A stretch of 41,155 nucleotides of DNA from Thermoanaerobaculia bacterium. Its GTDB lineage: Bacteria; Acidobacteriota; Thermoanaerobaculia; Multivoradales; JAIOJS01. The notes below the pieces were generated by a model. The model was not told where the DNA came from, ran no database searches, and saw only the letters and a list, made by a program, of their open reading frames with translations. The stretch covers positions 1-41,155 of the forward strand of contig JAUIDB010000033.1 of assembly GCA_030429235.1 (NCBI GenBank). The letters run 5' to 3'. A program made the position numbers and the translations under genes. Positions 1-8,422 of this stretch are shown here, one piece after another. Every line of letters begins with the position of its first letter. The stretch's first letter is position 1.

Positions 1-1796
1 CACGATGCGGCCGGGGCACTCTCGAGGTCGTATGGTTCCAGCATCGATCCCTGGCCGATCGACTCCGTCGGGAACCGCGGGTAGTCCTGTTCGGGGCGGT
101 GCGCGAACGCAACGGCCGGCTGCAGCTGAATCATCCCGAAGTGCTGGCCTTGGTTCCGGGGGAGGCCGAGGTCGAGCCGATCGCCACCGTCGAGATCCCG
201 CCTCCTCGCGCCCGCTACCGCGCCCTGGCGGGGCTTTCGGAACGCCAGGTCGCGGGACTGGTGGAGCAGGTGGTCAACGCCCTCGACCCCCGGTTTCCGC
301 CCGAGCCCTTGCCCGACGAGCTGCTCACAGAGCTGGCGGTGCCGCCCCTGTCCGAGGCGCTACGGTCAATCCACCGACCGCCAGTGGGGATCGATCTCGT
401 GGCCTGGTCGGAACGCAGTTCGGCTCCCTATCGCCGCCTGGCGTTCGACGAGCTGTTGGCCCATCAGCGCCGCTTGGCGAGCGGTTACGCCGCCCACCGT
501 GGGCGTCGCAAGGAGCACCACTACCAGGTCGACGACCGGGTGCGCCAGATCGCACGGGACATCCTGCCATTCCGACTGACGGGGGCCCAGAAGCGCGCCG
601 TGGGGGAGATGGCGGCCGAACTGCAGGCTCCGGTGCCGATGTTGCGACTGCTCCAGGGGGATGTGGGCAGCGGCAAGACGATCGTGGCGGCCCTGCTGAT
701 GCTGTTGGCCGCAGAGAGCGGCGTGCAGGCAGCGCTGTTGGCCCCGACGGAGATTCTGGCCGAGCAGCACGCCGCGAGTCTGCAGGAGCTCTTCGACGGG
801 CGCTACCCAGTAGCCCTGCGCACCTCGAGCGCGCCCGCCGGGTCGACCGAGTCGTCGGCCGCGGCGTTGGTAGTGGGAACCCACGCGTTGCTCGAAGACT
901 CGGTTTCGCTCCCCCGCCTCGGGTTGGTGATCATCGACGAGCAGCACCGCTTCGGCGTGACCCAGCGGCAGCTGATGGTGGAGAAGGGACGGGATGTCGA
1001 CCTGTTGGTGATGAGTGCGACCCCGATCCCCCGCACCCTGGCCCTGGCCGGCTACGGCGACCTCGACCTCACGCTGCTCGACGAGCTGCCGCCGGGTCGC
1101 AGTCCGGTCGAGACCCTGGTGCGGCCCAAGAAGGAGCGGCGGCCGATCTACGCGCGACTGCGTGCGGACCTGGAGCAGGGGCGGCAGGGGTACGTGGTGT
1201 TCCCGGCGATCGAACCGAGCGAGGTTCCCGGCCTCACCAGCCTCGAGGCGATGGCGCCGAAGATCGAGGAGGGTCTGGCCGGAGTCCGCACCGCCCGATT
1301 GCACGGCCAATTGTCGGCCGACGAGCGGCGCACGATCCTGGCGGAGTTCCGTCGAGGGGAGATCCAACTCTTGCTGTCCACGACGGTCATCGAGGTCGGG
1401 ATCGACGTGCCGCGAGCCAGCGCCATGATCATCGAAGGCGCAGAGCGATTCGGACTGGCCCAGCTACACCAGCTGCGCGGGCGGGTCGGCCGTGGGACCG
1501 AGTCCTCCTGGTGTGCCGCGGTCCACGGTCGCCTCAACGAGACCGGGAGCCAGCGACTGACCGCCTTCGCCGAGTGTCCCGATGGTTTCGCCATCGCCGA
1601 ACGCGATCTGGCGATCCGCGGGCCTGGTGAGCTTCTCGGACGCCGTCAGGCCGGTATGATCGCCTTCCGTGTCGCCGACCTCGGTCGCGACACGGATCTG
1701 CTCGAGGTTGCGCAGCGGGTCGCTCGTCGAGAGATGTCGGAGGCGTCTCCGGCGACCCGGGAAATAGACGGAGAGGTTCGATGGTTCGTTTCTTGA
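1..1796 (+). CDS. recG: ATP-dependent DNA helicase RecG (5' end outside window)
   Basis: Superfamily 2 helicase that remodels stalled replication forks and Holliday junctions. The reading frame is already open at the left edge (first full codon at base 3), so the N-terminus is missing; about 598 of the usual ~690 residues are present. The visible N-terminal part is the end of the wedge/OB domain (GTLEVVWF near base 18). The helicase core follows, with Walker A GDVGSGKT (about 659-682), the DEQH box in IIDEQHRFG (about 930-957), the SATPIPRT motif and, near the C-terminus, RGRVGRG. The DEQH box followed by RFG is characteristic of RecG and Mfd; the absence of Mfd's extra domains and the wedge-like N-terminus favour RecG. 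The last 16 nt overlap the next gene. Confidence 0.95.
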   Translation, partial: RCGRGTLEVVWFQHRSLADRLRREPRVVLFGAVRERNGRLQLNHPEVLALVPGEAEVEPIATVEIPPPRARYRALAGLSERQVAGLVEQVVNALDPRFPPEPLPDELLTELAVPPLSEALRSIHRPPVGIDLVAWSERSSAPYRRLAFDELLAHQRRLASGYAAHRGRRKEHHYQVDDRVRQIARDILPFRLTGAQKRAVGEMAAELQAPVPMLRLLQGDVGSGKTIVAALLMLLAAESGVQAALLAPTEILAEQHAASLQELFDGRYPVALRTSSAPAGSTESSAAALVVGTHALLEDSVSLPRLGLVIIDEQHRFGVTQRQLMVEKGRDVDLLVMSATPIPRTLALAGYGDLDLTLLDELPPGRSPVETLVRPKKERRPIYARLRADLEQGRQGYVVFPAIEPSEVPGLTSLEAMAPKIEEGLAGVRTARLHGQLSADERRTILAEFRRGEIQLLLSTTVIEVGIDVPRASAMIIEGAERFGLAQLHQLRGRVGRGTESSWCAAVHGRLNETGSQRLTAFAECPDGFAIAERDLAIRGPGELLGRRQAGMIAFRVADLGRDTDLLEVAQRVARREMSEASPATREIDGEVRWFVS

Positions 1797-2248
1797 TTCC
1801 CCTCGCATGGTTTGGTCTGCTGGTCTACCTGGCTACCAGCTACTACGGTTACCTGGTGGTCCCGGGCAGCGACGACGTGGGCGAGCATCTGATCACCGCG
1901 CTCCTGTCGGCCGCGCCGCTGCTTCTGGTCTACCTCTGTCTACCGCTCTACCTCTGGGGCACCAGACGGCTCGTGGCCCGGTCCGCGGCGGCGGACTCGA
2001 GTCTCGAACAGCGTTACCGAACCGTGACTCGGAGGACCCTGGTGGCCTGTGGTTTGGGAGCGGCGACACTGGTTGGCCTCTTCTTCACCGGGTATCAGAC
2101 GCAGATCGGCTATTGGGAGTCGCCGGTGGGTCATCACTGGATCTCCTGGGGGACCTTTGCCGCCCAGGTGTGGGCCGTTTCCGTCCTCAGCCGGACGGTA
2201 GCGGGAGGTGAACGCCTGCTCCAGGAGGTGGGTGCGTCAGAGGTATAA
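1781..2248 (+). CDS. Small four-helix membrane protein, unknown function
   Basis: A 155-residue protein not recognised as any named family. Four hydrophobic stretches are visible, at about residues 4-25, 36-60, 85-104 and 121-140, separated by a basic/acidic loop (residues 61-84), so it is probably an inner-membrane protein. It starts inside the 3' end of recG (16-nt overlap) with a GGAGAGG ribosome-binding site about 4 nt upstream of ATG 1781, which supports translation from the recG message. No catalytic motif was seen. Its stop codon lies within the TATAAT hexamer at 2244-2249. Confidence 0.8.
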   Translation: MVRFLIPLAWFGLLVYLATSYYGYLVVPGSDDVGEHLITALLSAAPLLLVYLCLPLYLWGTRRLVARSAAADSSLEQRYRTVTRRTLVACGLGAATLVGLFFTGYQTQIGYWESPVGHHWISWGTFAAQVWAVSVLSRTVAGGERLLQEVGASEV

Positions 2249-2249
2249 T
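2244..2249 (+). promoter_or_regulatory. Candidate -10 box upstream of trpS
   Basis: A perfect TATAAT hexamer overlaps the stop codon of the preceding membrane-protein gene and lies about 65 nt before the preferred trpS start. No convincing TTGACA-like -35 is seen 16-18 nt upstream. The position fits a separate promoter for the trpS group, leaving a leader of roughly 55-60 nt. Confidence 0.45.
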
Positions 2250-2252
2250 GGC

Positions 2253-2297
2253 GCCCGCCTTCGGGCCCCCTCGCCAACCACTCTCCGGCTTCGCCGG
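2253..2297 (+). other. Two small hairpins in the trpS leader
   Basis: A perfect 5-bp stem GCCCG/CGGGC with a CCTT loop lies at 2253-2266, and a 4-bp CCGG/CCGG stem with a CTTCG loop at 2285-2297. Both fall between the candidate TATAAT box and the trpS start. Neither is followed by a T-run, so they are not intrinsic terminators. A regulatory role is only a possibility. Confidence 0.35.
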
Positions 2298-2314
2298 TGC
2301 TCACAGGAGATACC

Positions 2315-3358
2315 GTGTCCACCTCGACTGACCACGACCCATCCCGGATCGTCCTCTCTGGCATGCGTTCAACGGGGCGCATCCATCTGGGGAATTACTT
2401 TGGAGCGATCAAGAACTGGGTCGAACTGCAGGACCAGTACCCCTGCTACTTCTTCGCCGCCGACTGGCATGCGCTCACCACCGACTACGCCGACCCCTCG
2501 AAGGTGGCGAGCAACACGATCGAGGCGGTGGCCGACTGGATCGCGGCCGGGATCGACCCCGAGCGTTGTGTCCTCTTCGTGCAGTCGATGGTGCCCGAAC
2601 ACGCCGAACTGCATCTGCTGTTGTCGATGGCGACGCCGTTGGGCTGGCTGGAGCGGGTTCCGACCTACAAGGACCAGATGCAGCAGATCGAGAACAAGGA
2701 CCTGACGACCTACGGGTTTCTCGGATACCCGGTGCTGCAGACGGCGGACATCATCATCTACCGCGCCCACTACGTGCCCGTCGGAGCCGACCAGGTCGCG
2801 CATCTCGAGATCAGCCGCGAGATCACGCGGCGGTTCAACAACTTCTACGGCGAGGTGTTCCCAGAGCCCAAGCCGCTGCTGACCAAGACTCCGAAGGTCC
2901 CCGGCCTGGATGGTCGCAAGATGTCCAAGTCGTACGGCAACGGCATCGGTCTGACCGACTCGCCCGAGGTCATCCGCCAGAAGTGCATGCAGATGTTCAC
3001 CGACGAGCAGCGGCTCCGGAAGTCGGATCCGGGCCGACCCGAGGTCTGCAACCTCTACCGCTTCCACGAGCTGATCTCGGACGGCGAGACGCAGGAGCGA
3101 GTAGCTCGCGAGTGCCGGGCGGCCGAGATCGGCTGCGTTCAGGACAAGCGCTTGCTCGGTGACTTGATGGTCGACTACCTGGCTCCCTTCCGCCAGCGGC
3201 GCGAGGAGCTGATGCGCGACCAGGACACCCTGATGGACATTCTGGTCGAGGGTTCGGTCAAAGCCCGGGAGCGGGCGAGCGAGACCATGGATCTGGTGCG
3301 CTCGGCCATGCGGCTCGACTATCGGCGGGTCCAGGTCGAGGTCGGGGCGGCCCAGTGA
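2315..3358 (+). CDS. trpS: Tryptophanyl-tRNA synthetase
   Basis: Class I aminoacyl-tRNA synthetase that charges tRNA-Trp with tryptophan using ATP in the cytoplasm. The GTG start at 2315 is chosen because an AGGAGA ribosome-binding site (2305-2310) sits just upstream; an in-frame GTG at 2297 is the alternative. The protein is then 347 residues, normal for bacterial TrpRS. The HIGH-type signature is TGRIHLGNY (about residues 20-28), and the second class I signature is KMSKS (residues 202-206). It is preceded by a likely promoter and followed 40 nt later by scpA. Confidence 0.96.
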   Translation: MSTSTDHDPSRIVLSGMRSTGRIHLGNYFGAIKNWVELQDQYPCYFFAADWHALTTDYADPSKVASNTIEAVADWIAAGIDPERCVLFVQSMVPEHAELHLLLSMATPLGWLERVPTYKDQMQQIENKDLTTYGFLGYPVLQTADIIIYRAHYVPVGADQVAHLEISREITRRFNNFYGEVFPEPKPLLTKTPKVPGLDGRKMSKSYGNGIGLTDSPEVIRQKCMQMFTDEQRLRKSDPGRPEVCNLYRFHELISDGETQERVARECRAAEIGCVQDKRLLGDLMVDYLAPFRQRREELMRDQDTLMDILVEGSVKARERASETMDLVRSAMRLDYRRVQVEVGAAQ

Positions 3359-3398
3359 TCCCGCCGGCCACCGTTGCCGGGACGAGAGCGGGGCGGAG

Positions 3399-4205
3399 GT
3401 GAGCAGCAAGCGCCCGGTGGAAGGCCTCCTTCCCGAATCCTGGAAGGTCCTGCTGCCGGTGTTCGAAGGGCCGCTCGACTTGCTGCTGCACCTGGTCAAG
3501 GTCAACAAGGTCGAGATCTCGGACATCCCGGTGGTCAAGGTCTGTGAGCAGTTCCATGCCTACCTGCGGCTGATGGAGGAACTCGATCTCGACATCGCCG
3601 GGGAGTACATCTACGAGGCGTCACTGCTGATCCAGCTCAAGTCGAGGATGCTGCTGCCGGTGGCCACCGACGAAGAGGGGGAGCCGGTGGAGGATCCCCG
3701 CGAGGAGTTGGTGCAGCGGCTCCTCGAGTACCGGCGCATCAAGGAGGCCGCGCAGTCGATGGCGGAGGTCCACGGCATGCGTCGGGGCGTCTTGACCCGT
3801 CCGAAACCTCCGGAGTTGGCCGAGATCACGCAGGAACGGGGAGAGGAGGCACAGATCGATCTGGGCGACCTGTCGCTCTTCGATCTGCTCGGAGCCTTCC
3901 GCGGCGTCCTCGATCGTTTCGACCGCGAGCACCCGCCACCACTCCACCTGCGCGGCGAGAGTTTCTCGGTGCGCGATCAGTTCGAGCGTTGGCTCGAGCG
4001 GCTTCGCGGCGGGCGTCCCGCCCACCTGGCCGACGAACTGAGTGCCGTCTCCTGCCGGGCCGAGGCGATCGCCGCCTTCCTGGCGGTGCTCGAGATGGCC
4101 AAGTTGGGTTTGCTGCGCTTGCACCAGAGTGACGACGGGGGAGTCCTGCTCTACCGCACCACGCGCGAGGTCAGTGCGGCCGAACTGGAGATGATCCCCA
4201 CGTGA
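3399..4205 (+). CDS. scpA: Segregation and condensation protein A
   Basis: Kleisin subunit of the SMC-ScpA-ScpB complex that compacts and separates chromosomes. The 268-residue product has the ScpA N-terminal signature FEGPLDLLLHLV (about residues 22-33) and the ISDIPV region, followed by the helical region ending in LLIQLKSRMLLPV. The C-terminal winged-helix part contacts the SMC head in known family members. It starts with GTG 3399; no strong ribosome-binding site is visible beyond a GGCGGAG run abutting the start. The stop overlaps the scpB start by 4 nt (GTGA), as expected for partners made in a fixed ratio. Confidence 0.93.
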   Translation: MSSKRPVEGLLPESWKVLLPVFEGPLDLLLHLVKVNKVEISDIPVVKVCEQFHAYLRLMEELDLDIAGEYIYEASLLIQLKSRMLLPVATDEEGEPVEDPREELVQRLLEYRRIKEAAQSMAEVHGMRRGVLTRPKPPELAEITQERGEEAQIDLGDLSLFDLLGAFRGVLDRFDREHPPPLHLRGESFSVRDQFERWLERLRGGRPAHLADELSAVSCRAEAIAAFLAVLEMAKLGLLRLHQSDDGGVLLYRTTREVSAAELEMIPT

Positions 4206-4873
4206 GCGAGGAGCGGGTTCCCACCGAGGCGCCGGAGGAGCTGGTGGCTGCCATCGAGGCGATCCTCTTCGCCACCGGCGAGCCGGTCTCCGCCACCCGG
4301 CTGATGGGCTTGTTCGAAGAGGACGGCCACACCGCCATGGACGTCACGGCGGCGCTCGACACGCTGGCGCAGCGCTTCGCCGCTCGCCCGTCGAGTGGGG
4401 TGATGCTCGAGGAGGTAGCGGGTGGGCTGCGGCTCGCCACCCGTCCCGAGGTGTACCCCTGGCTGCGGCGGTTCTTTCAAACCCAGGATCGCAATCGGCT
4501 TTCGATGGCCGCGCTGGAGACGCTGGCGATCGTCGCCTACCGGCAGCCGATCACCAGCCCGGAGATCCAGGAACTGCGGGGAGTGCAGTCGTCGTCGGTG
4601 ATCAAGACGTTGCTCGAACGACGCCTGGTCCGCATTTCGGGCCGCAAGGCGGTGGTGGGAAAACCGTTCCTGTATTCGACGACGAAGGAGTTCCTCTTGC
4701 ATTTCGGACTCGATTCGTTAGAGGATCTGCCGCCCCTCGAAGAGTTCGAGGAGGCGCTCGCGGCCGAAGGCGGCGGCGAGTCGATCCCCGATCGAGAGGA
4801 GGAGATCCTCCGACTCAGCGCCGAGATCGAGGAGGCCGAAGAGGCCGAGGAAGGCGACGGCACGAACCGATGA
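4202..4873 (+). CDS. scpB: Segregation and condensation protein B
   Basis: Winged-helix partner of ScpA in the SMC condensin complex. The protein is 223 residues. The family signature is visible in AIEAILFATGEPVS at the N-terminus and in the central LETLAIVAYRQPITSPEI and RGVQSSSVIKTLLER stretches of the second winged-helix domain. The C-terminus (about residues 178-223) is strongly acidic and probably unstructured. GTG 4202 overlaps the scpA stop by 4 nt, indicating translational coupling. The rluB-type gene follows after 25 nt, an arrangement common in many bacteria. Confidence 0.93.
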   Translation: MSEERVPTEAPEELVAAIEAILFATGEPVSATRLMGLFEEDGHTAMDVTAALDTLAQRFAARPSSGVMLEEVAGGLRLATRPEVYPWLRRFFQTQDRNRLSMAALETLAIVAYRQPITSPEIQELRGVQSSSVIKTLLERRLVRISGRKAVVGKPFLYSTTKEFLLHFGLDSLEDLPPLEEFEEALAAEGGGESIPDREEEILRLSAEIEEAEEAEEGDGTNR

Positions 4874-4898
4874 CTCCCTGGGAAGGGACGGAGCCACC

Positions 4899-5963
4899 AT
4901 GCCAGAAGAGAGACTACAGAAGATTCTGAGCCGAGCCGGCATCTGCTCGCGCCGCAGGGCCGAGGAGCTGATCGAGGCCGGACTCGTCACCGTCAACGGT
5001 CGCACCGCCGTCCTCGGCGACAAGGCGGACCCGGCGGAAGACGCCATCAAGGTCGACGGCAAGCGCGTACCCAACGCCGTGCCGAACCGGTACCTGCTGT
5101 TGCACAAACCGGAGGGACACATGTGTACGGTGTCCGATCCCGAGGGCCGGCCGACCGTTCTCGATCTGATCCCGGCGCGATTGCGGCGAGCCCTGGTGCC
5201 GGTAGGGCGGCTCGACTACAACACCGAGGGTCTGCTCCTACTGACGACCGATGGTGAGTTTGCCCAGCGCGTGGCTCACCCCCGGTACGGTTGCAAGAAG
5301 ACCTACGAGGTGAAGGTCAAGGGGATGCCGGAGGACTCCGAGGTCGCCCGGTTGCGGGAGGGGATGTGGATCGAGGGCAAACGCACCGAACCCGCCGATG
5401 TCAGCTTTCTCCGCCGTACCAAGGCTCGAGGTCAGGCCAACAACACCTGGTGGCGCGTGACGCTGGGCGAGGGCCGAACGCGGCAGATCCGTGAGATGTT
5501 CTTTCGGGTCGGACACCCGGTGCAGCGACTGCGGCGGATCGCGATCGGCGCCCTGGAGGATCGCCAGCTCGAGAAGGGAGCCTGGCGGGAGCTGACGGAG
5601 GCTGAGGTGACGGCCCTGATGACGGGCGAGGGGGGACTGAAGGGGTCCCGAGCCAAAAAGTCAGCCCCTGGAGGTCGGCCCGCCGAGGGGGCTACTCGGT
5701 ATCGGAGTGGAGAGCGTCGCAAGCGCGAAGCGGCCACGGCGGCAGGCGAGGCTCGGCAGAAGAAGCGCCGAACTCCTCGGGTGGACGCCAAGAAGGGAGC
5801 GTCCGGTGATCGAGCGGCCGGGACCTCGCGCCCCCGTCGACCTCCGTCATCGCGCCGCGGTGGAGCCTCGAGCGCTGACGCGCAGCCGACGGGGCGTCGC
5901 GGTCCTTCGCGGCCGCGGAAGGGTGCAGGTCCGAGCGGACGCAAGGGATCCAAGAAGCGGTGA
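4899..5963 (+). CDS. rluB: RluB/RsuA-family rRNA pseudouridine synthase with long basic tail
   Basis: Converts a specific uridine in rRNA, probably 23S, to pseudouridine. An S4 RNA-binding domain occupies about residues 3-60. The catalytic domain carries the RsuA-family motif GRLDYNTEGLLLLT with catalytic Asp106, and later TRQIREMF. Residues ~247-354 form an unusual tail of roughly 108 residues, dominated by Arg, Lys, Gly, Ser and Ala, low in hydrophobics and probably disordered; it may add RNA affinity. ATG 4899 has a GGAG ribosome-binding site a few nt upstream. The stop overlaps a possible GTG start of cmk. The exact target (RluB, RsuA or RluF type) cannot be fixed from sequence alone. Confidence 0.88.
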   Translation: MPEERLQKILSRAGICSRRRAEELIEAGLVTVNGRTAVLGDKADPAEDAIKVDGKRVPNAVPNRYLLLHKPEGHMCTVSDPEGRPTVLDLIPARLRRALVPVGRLDYNTEGLLLLTTDGEFAQRVAHPRYGCKKTYEVKVKGMPEDSEVARLREGMWIEGKRTEPADVSFLRRTKARGQANNTWWRVTLGEGRTRQIREMFFRVGHPVQRLRRIAIGALEDRQLEKGAWRELTEAEVTALMTGEGGLKGSRAKKSAPGGRPAEGATRYRSGERRKREAATAAGEARQKKRRTPRVDAKKGASGDRAAGTSRPRRPPSSRRGGASSADAQPTGRRGPSRPRKGAGPSGRKGSKKR

Positions 5964-6013
5964 GGGGTTCCGAGGAGCTTTCGGCAAGACCCCAATTGGT
6001 GGAGAAGAAACCG

Positions 6014-6667
6014 ATGGTCATCGCCATCGACGGTCCCGCCGGGGTGGGGAAGAGTACCGTGGCTCGGGTGGTAGCTCAGCGGCTCGGTTTGTCGTACTTG
6101 GACACCGGAGCCATGTATCGGGCTGTGGCGCTGGCCGCGGCCGAACGGGGCATCGAGTCCACCGACCTCGAAGCCCTGGCGCGCCTAGTGGTCGAACTGC
6201 CGGTCAGTTTGCGGCCGGGACCCGAGGGTGTCGCCCGGATTCTTCTCGACGACCTCGAGGTGGAGGATCGAATTCGTACGCCTCAGATCGGGTTACTAGC
6301 CTCGGAAGTGGCCCAGCACTCGGTCGTGCGACGCGCCCTGGTCGCGCTGCAGCAGAGGTTTGGTGCCCGCTACGGTGCCGTACTCGAAGGCCGGGACATC
6401 GGAACGGTCGTCTTTCCCGAGACTCCGCACAAGTTCTTTCTCGACGCTCGTCCCGAGGTGCGCGCTGCCCGCCGAGCCGACCAGTTGCGGCAGCGAGGGG
6501 TATCCTCCGACGAGAAGGAGATTCTCGCGGACATCCTCGAACGCGATCGCCGCGACCGGGGGCGCAGCGAATCGCCGCTCGGTGCGGATGCCACCTACAT
6601 CAAGGTCGACACGTCAGATCTGACGCTCGACGAAGTGATCCAGGCAGTACTTTCCACGATTTCGTAG
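6014..6667 (+). CDS. cmk: Cytidylate kinase
   Basis: Phosphorylates CMP and dCMP to the diphosphates with ATP. ATG 6014 is preferred because the protein then begins MVIAIDGPAG, as the family normally does, and a GGAG ribosome-binding site lies at 6001-6004. The product is 217 residues, the usual length. GTG 5960 overlapping the rluB stop would add 18 residues. The P-loop is GPAGVGKST (about residues 7-15); LDTGAMYRAVAL and LEGRDIGTVVFP are Cmk signatures, and the lid/CMP region ends in RDRGRSESPLG. It is the last gene of the trpS-cmk group and converges on the FG-GAP gene with a 24-nt gap that has no obvious terminator. Confidence 0.94.
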   Translation: MVIAIDGPAGVGKSTVARVVAQRLGLSYLDTGAMYRAVALAAAERGIESTDLEALARLVVELPVSLRPGPEGVARILLDDLEVEDRIRTPQIGLLASEVAQHSVVRRALVALQQRFGARYGAVLEGRDIGTVVFPETPHKFFLDARPEVRAARRADQLRQRGVSSDEKEILADILERDRRDRGRSESPLGADATYIKVDTSDLTLDEVIQAVLSTIS

Positions 6668-6691
6668 TCACCACCCGGGGGCACAGCGTGG

Positions 6692-8422
6692 TCATCGGTC
6701 GGAGGGCTTGGTGGGGGCTCGATCCTTGGTCGTCGCGAGATCGTCGTAGCGCAGGGTGTGGTAGCGGTCGATCGCGAGGCGCGGCGAACTCTGTCGGCGG
6801 CCGTTGGGCCACGTGATGTCGACTCGGACCGATTCTTGGCTCTGGCCGAGTCCAAAGTGGACTCTGAGGTCTGACTGGGACTGGAAGCTCCCGCCGCTTC
6901 GCACGCCCCGGGTTTGTTTCGAGGTGCCGTTCTGTAGGGTCACGACAGCGCCCAGAGCCAGACGATTCTCGGCTGGACCCACCAGCGACAGGCCCAACCA
7001 GTGATTCTTGGTTTCGATCCGATTCTCGAGGAGGTCGACCCGATCGTTGGTGTTGCTGATCACCACGTCTAGACGACCGTCGTTGTTCCAGTCTCCAACC
7101 GCCAAGCCGCGGCTGACGGCATGGGTTTGCCAGGCCGCCCCAGCCTGGGGCGAGACCTCCACGAAGCGCCCCGCTCCGAGGTTCTCGAAGAGCTGGTTCG
7201 GCTGAGGGTACTTCAGGCGCGGCTCGAGTTGCTCGATCCCCTCTTGCATGTGTCCATTGGCCACGGCGAGGTCCAGGTCACCGTCATTGTCGAAGTCGAA
7301 GAGTTCTACGCCCCAACCTACGTATTCGAGACTCGGTGGACCCAGACCAGAGGTTTCGGTGACGTCTTCGAACTGGAGGTCGCCGAGGTTGGTGTACAGA
7401 GTGTTCGTTTCCATGGAGAAGTGAGTGACCACCAGGTCGGGAAGGAGGTCGCCGTTCAGATCTCCGACCGCTATTCCCATCCCGGCTTCCGGGACTCCCA
7501 GTGCGCTCAAGCCGGCGCCGCTCCAGAGACCCACGTCTTCGAACCGGGCGGATCCGTCGTTTTCGTACAGTCGGTTCTGCGAGCCGTCGTTGGCCGCGTA
7601 GATGTCCAGATCCCCGTCGAGGTCGAAGTCGACCAGGGAGACTCCGAACCCTCGTTCGGTAGCCGCAGTAGACACTCCGCGTTCTTTCCCTGCCTCTATG
7701 AAGGTGCCGTTGCCTTGATTGAGGTAGAGGGCATCGGGCACCCCGTCGAAGTTCTCGGGGCGGCAGTAGTAGCGGGTCTTCGCGGAGGGGTCGCCGCAGG
7801 GCGCCGGATCTGCGTAGTCGAAGTCCACGTAGCGCGTGACGTAGAGATCGTGATCTCCATCGCCGTCCAGGTCTCCGAAGGCGCAGCTCGAACTCCAGCC
7901 CGATCCCGCAACTCCGGCCGGACCCGCGACCTCCAGGAACGATCGGCCGCCCTGGTTGAGATAGAGGCGGTCGGGACCGTAGTTGGTGACGAATAGATCG
8001 ATCCATCCGTCGCCGTTGGCGTCTCCGGCGCAGACTCCCATGCCAAACGCCGCGTCGTCGACTCCCAGAGGGCTCGCAACGTCCACGAATTTGCCGCCCC
8101 GATTCTCGAACAGGGCGTTGCGGGGAGTTGGGGTGAGTTCGATACCGGGGGCAGGCGAGCCGTTGACGAGGTAGAGGTCGAGGTCGTCATCCTGGTCGAA
8201 GTCGATCCAAGCGACACCGCTGGCCGCCGTCTCCACGTAGTGCTTTTCACCGGTCCGGCCATCCTGGTGCAAGAAGGTCAGTCCGACGGGATCGGTCACC
8301 CGCACGAACCAGTCCTGGGCAGTCGTGGAGGTGGGGGTGAAGAGCACGAGGAGCGCAACCAGGATCGATCTGTGGTTGGCGCTTCCCGCACTTGGTTTCG
8401 GTAGCGGGGGAGAGTCGCTCAC
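6692..8422 (-). CDS. Secreted CRTAC1-like protein with FG-GAP/VCBS repeats and ASPIC/UnbV domain
   Basis: A 576-residue exported protein of the CRTAC1 type. The start is GTG at 8422, which overlaps the stop of the upstream TPR gene by 4 nt and has an AAGGAAG ribosome-binding site 8 nt before it; a longer reading frame to 8557 is rejected. A hydrophobic segment at residues ~19-35 followed by Ala-Gln fits a signal peptide. Seven Asp-rich calcium-binding loops of FG-GAP/VCBS type are visible (for example DANGDGWIDLFV, DLDGDGDHDLYV, DFDNDGDLDLAV), predicting a seven-bladed beta-propeller. The C-terminal ~100 residues, from NHWLGLSLVG through VRSGGSFQSQSD to VDITWPNGRRQ, are an ASPIC/UnbV domain. 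Family members are thought to bind ligands or matrix at the cell surface; no enzymatic activity can be assigned. Confidence 0.88.
   Translation of the reverse strand: MSDSPPLPKPSAGSANHRSILVALLVLFTPTSTTAQDWFVRVTDPVGLTFLHQDGRTGEKHYVETAASGVAWIDFDQDDDLDLYLVNGSPAPGIELTPTPRNALFENRGGKFVDVASPLGVDDAAFGMGVCAGDANGDGWIDLFVTNYGPDRLYLNQGGRSFLEVAGPAGVAGSGWSSSCAFGDLDGDGDHDLYVTRYVDFDYADPAPCGDPSAKTRYYCRPENFDGVPDALYLNQGNGTFIEAGKERGVSTAATERGFGVSLVDFDLDGDLDIYAANDGSQNRLYENDGSARFEDVGLWSGAGLSALGVPEAGMGIAVGDLNGDLLPDLVVTHFSMETNTLYTNLGDLQFEDVTETSGLGPPSLEYVGWGVELFDFDNDGDLDLAVANGHMQEGIEQLEPRLKYPQPNQLFENLGAGRFVEVSPQAGAAWQTHAVSRGLAVGDWNNDGRLDVVISNTNDRVDLLENRIETKNHWLGLSLVGPAENRLALGAVVTLQNGTSKQTRGVRSGGSFQSQSDLRVHFGLGQSQESVRVDITWPNGRRQSSPRLAIDRYHTLRYDDLATTKDRAPTKPSDR

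Noticed and set aside
5-1630. 541-codon plus-strand frame overlapping recG
   Set aside because: Arg/Pro/Gly-rich shadow of recG in another frame; recG has all helicase motifs.
2250-2314. T-box or Trp attenuator upstream of trpS
   Set aside because: The leader is too short for a T-box, has no Trp codon run, and the hairpins lack a T-tract.
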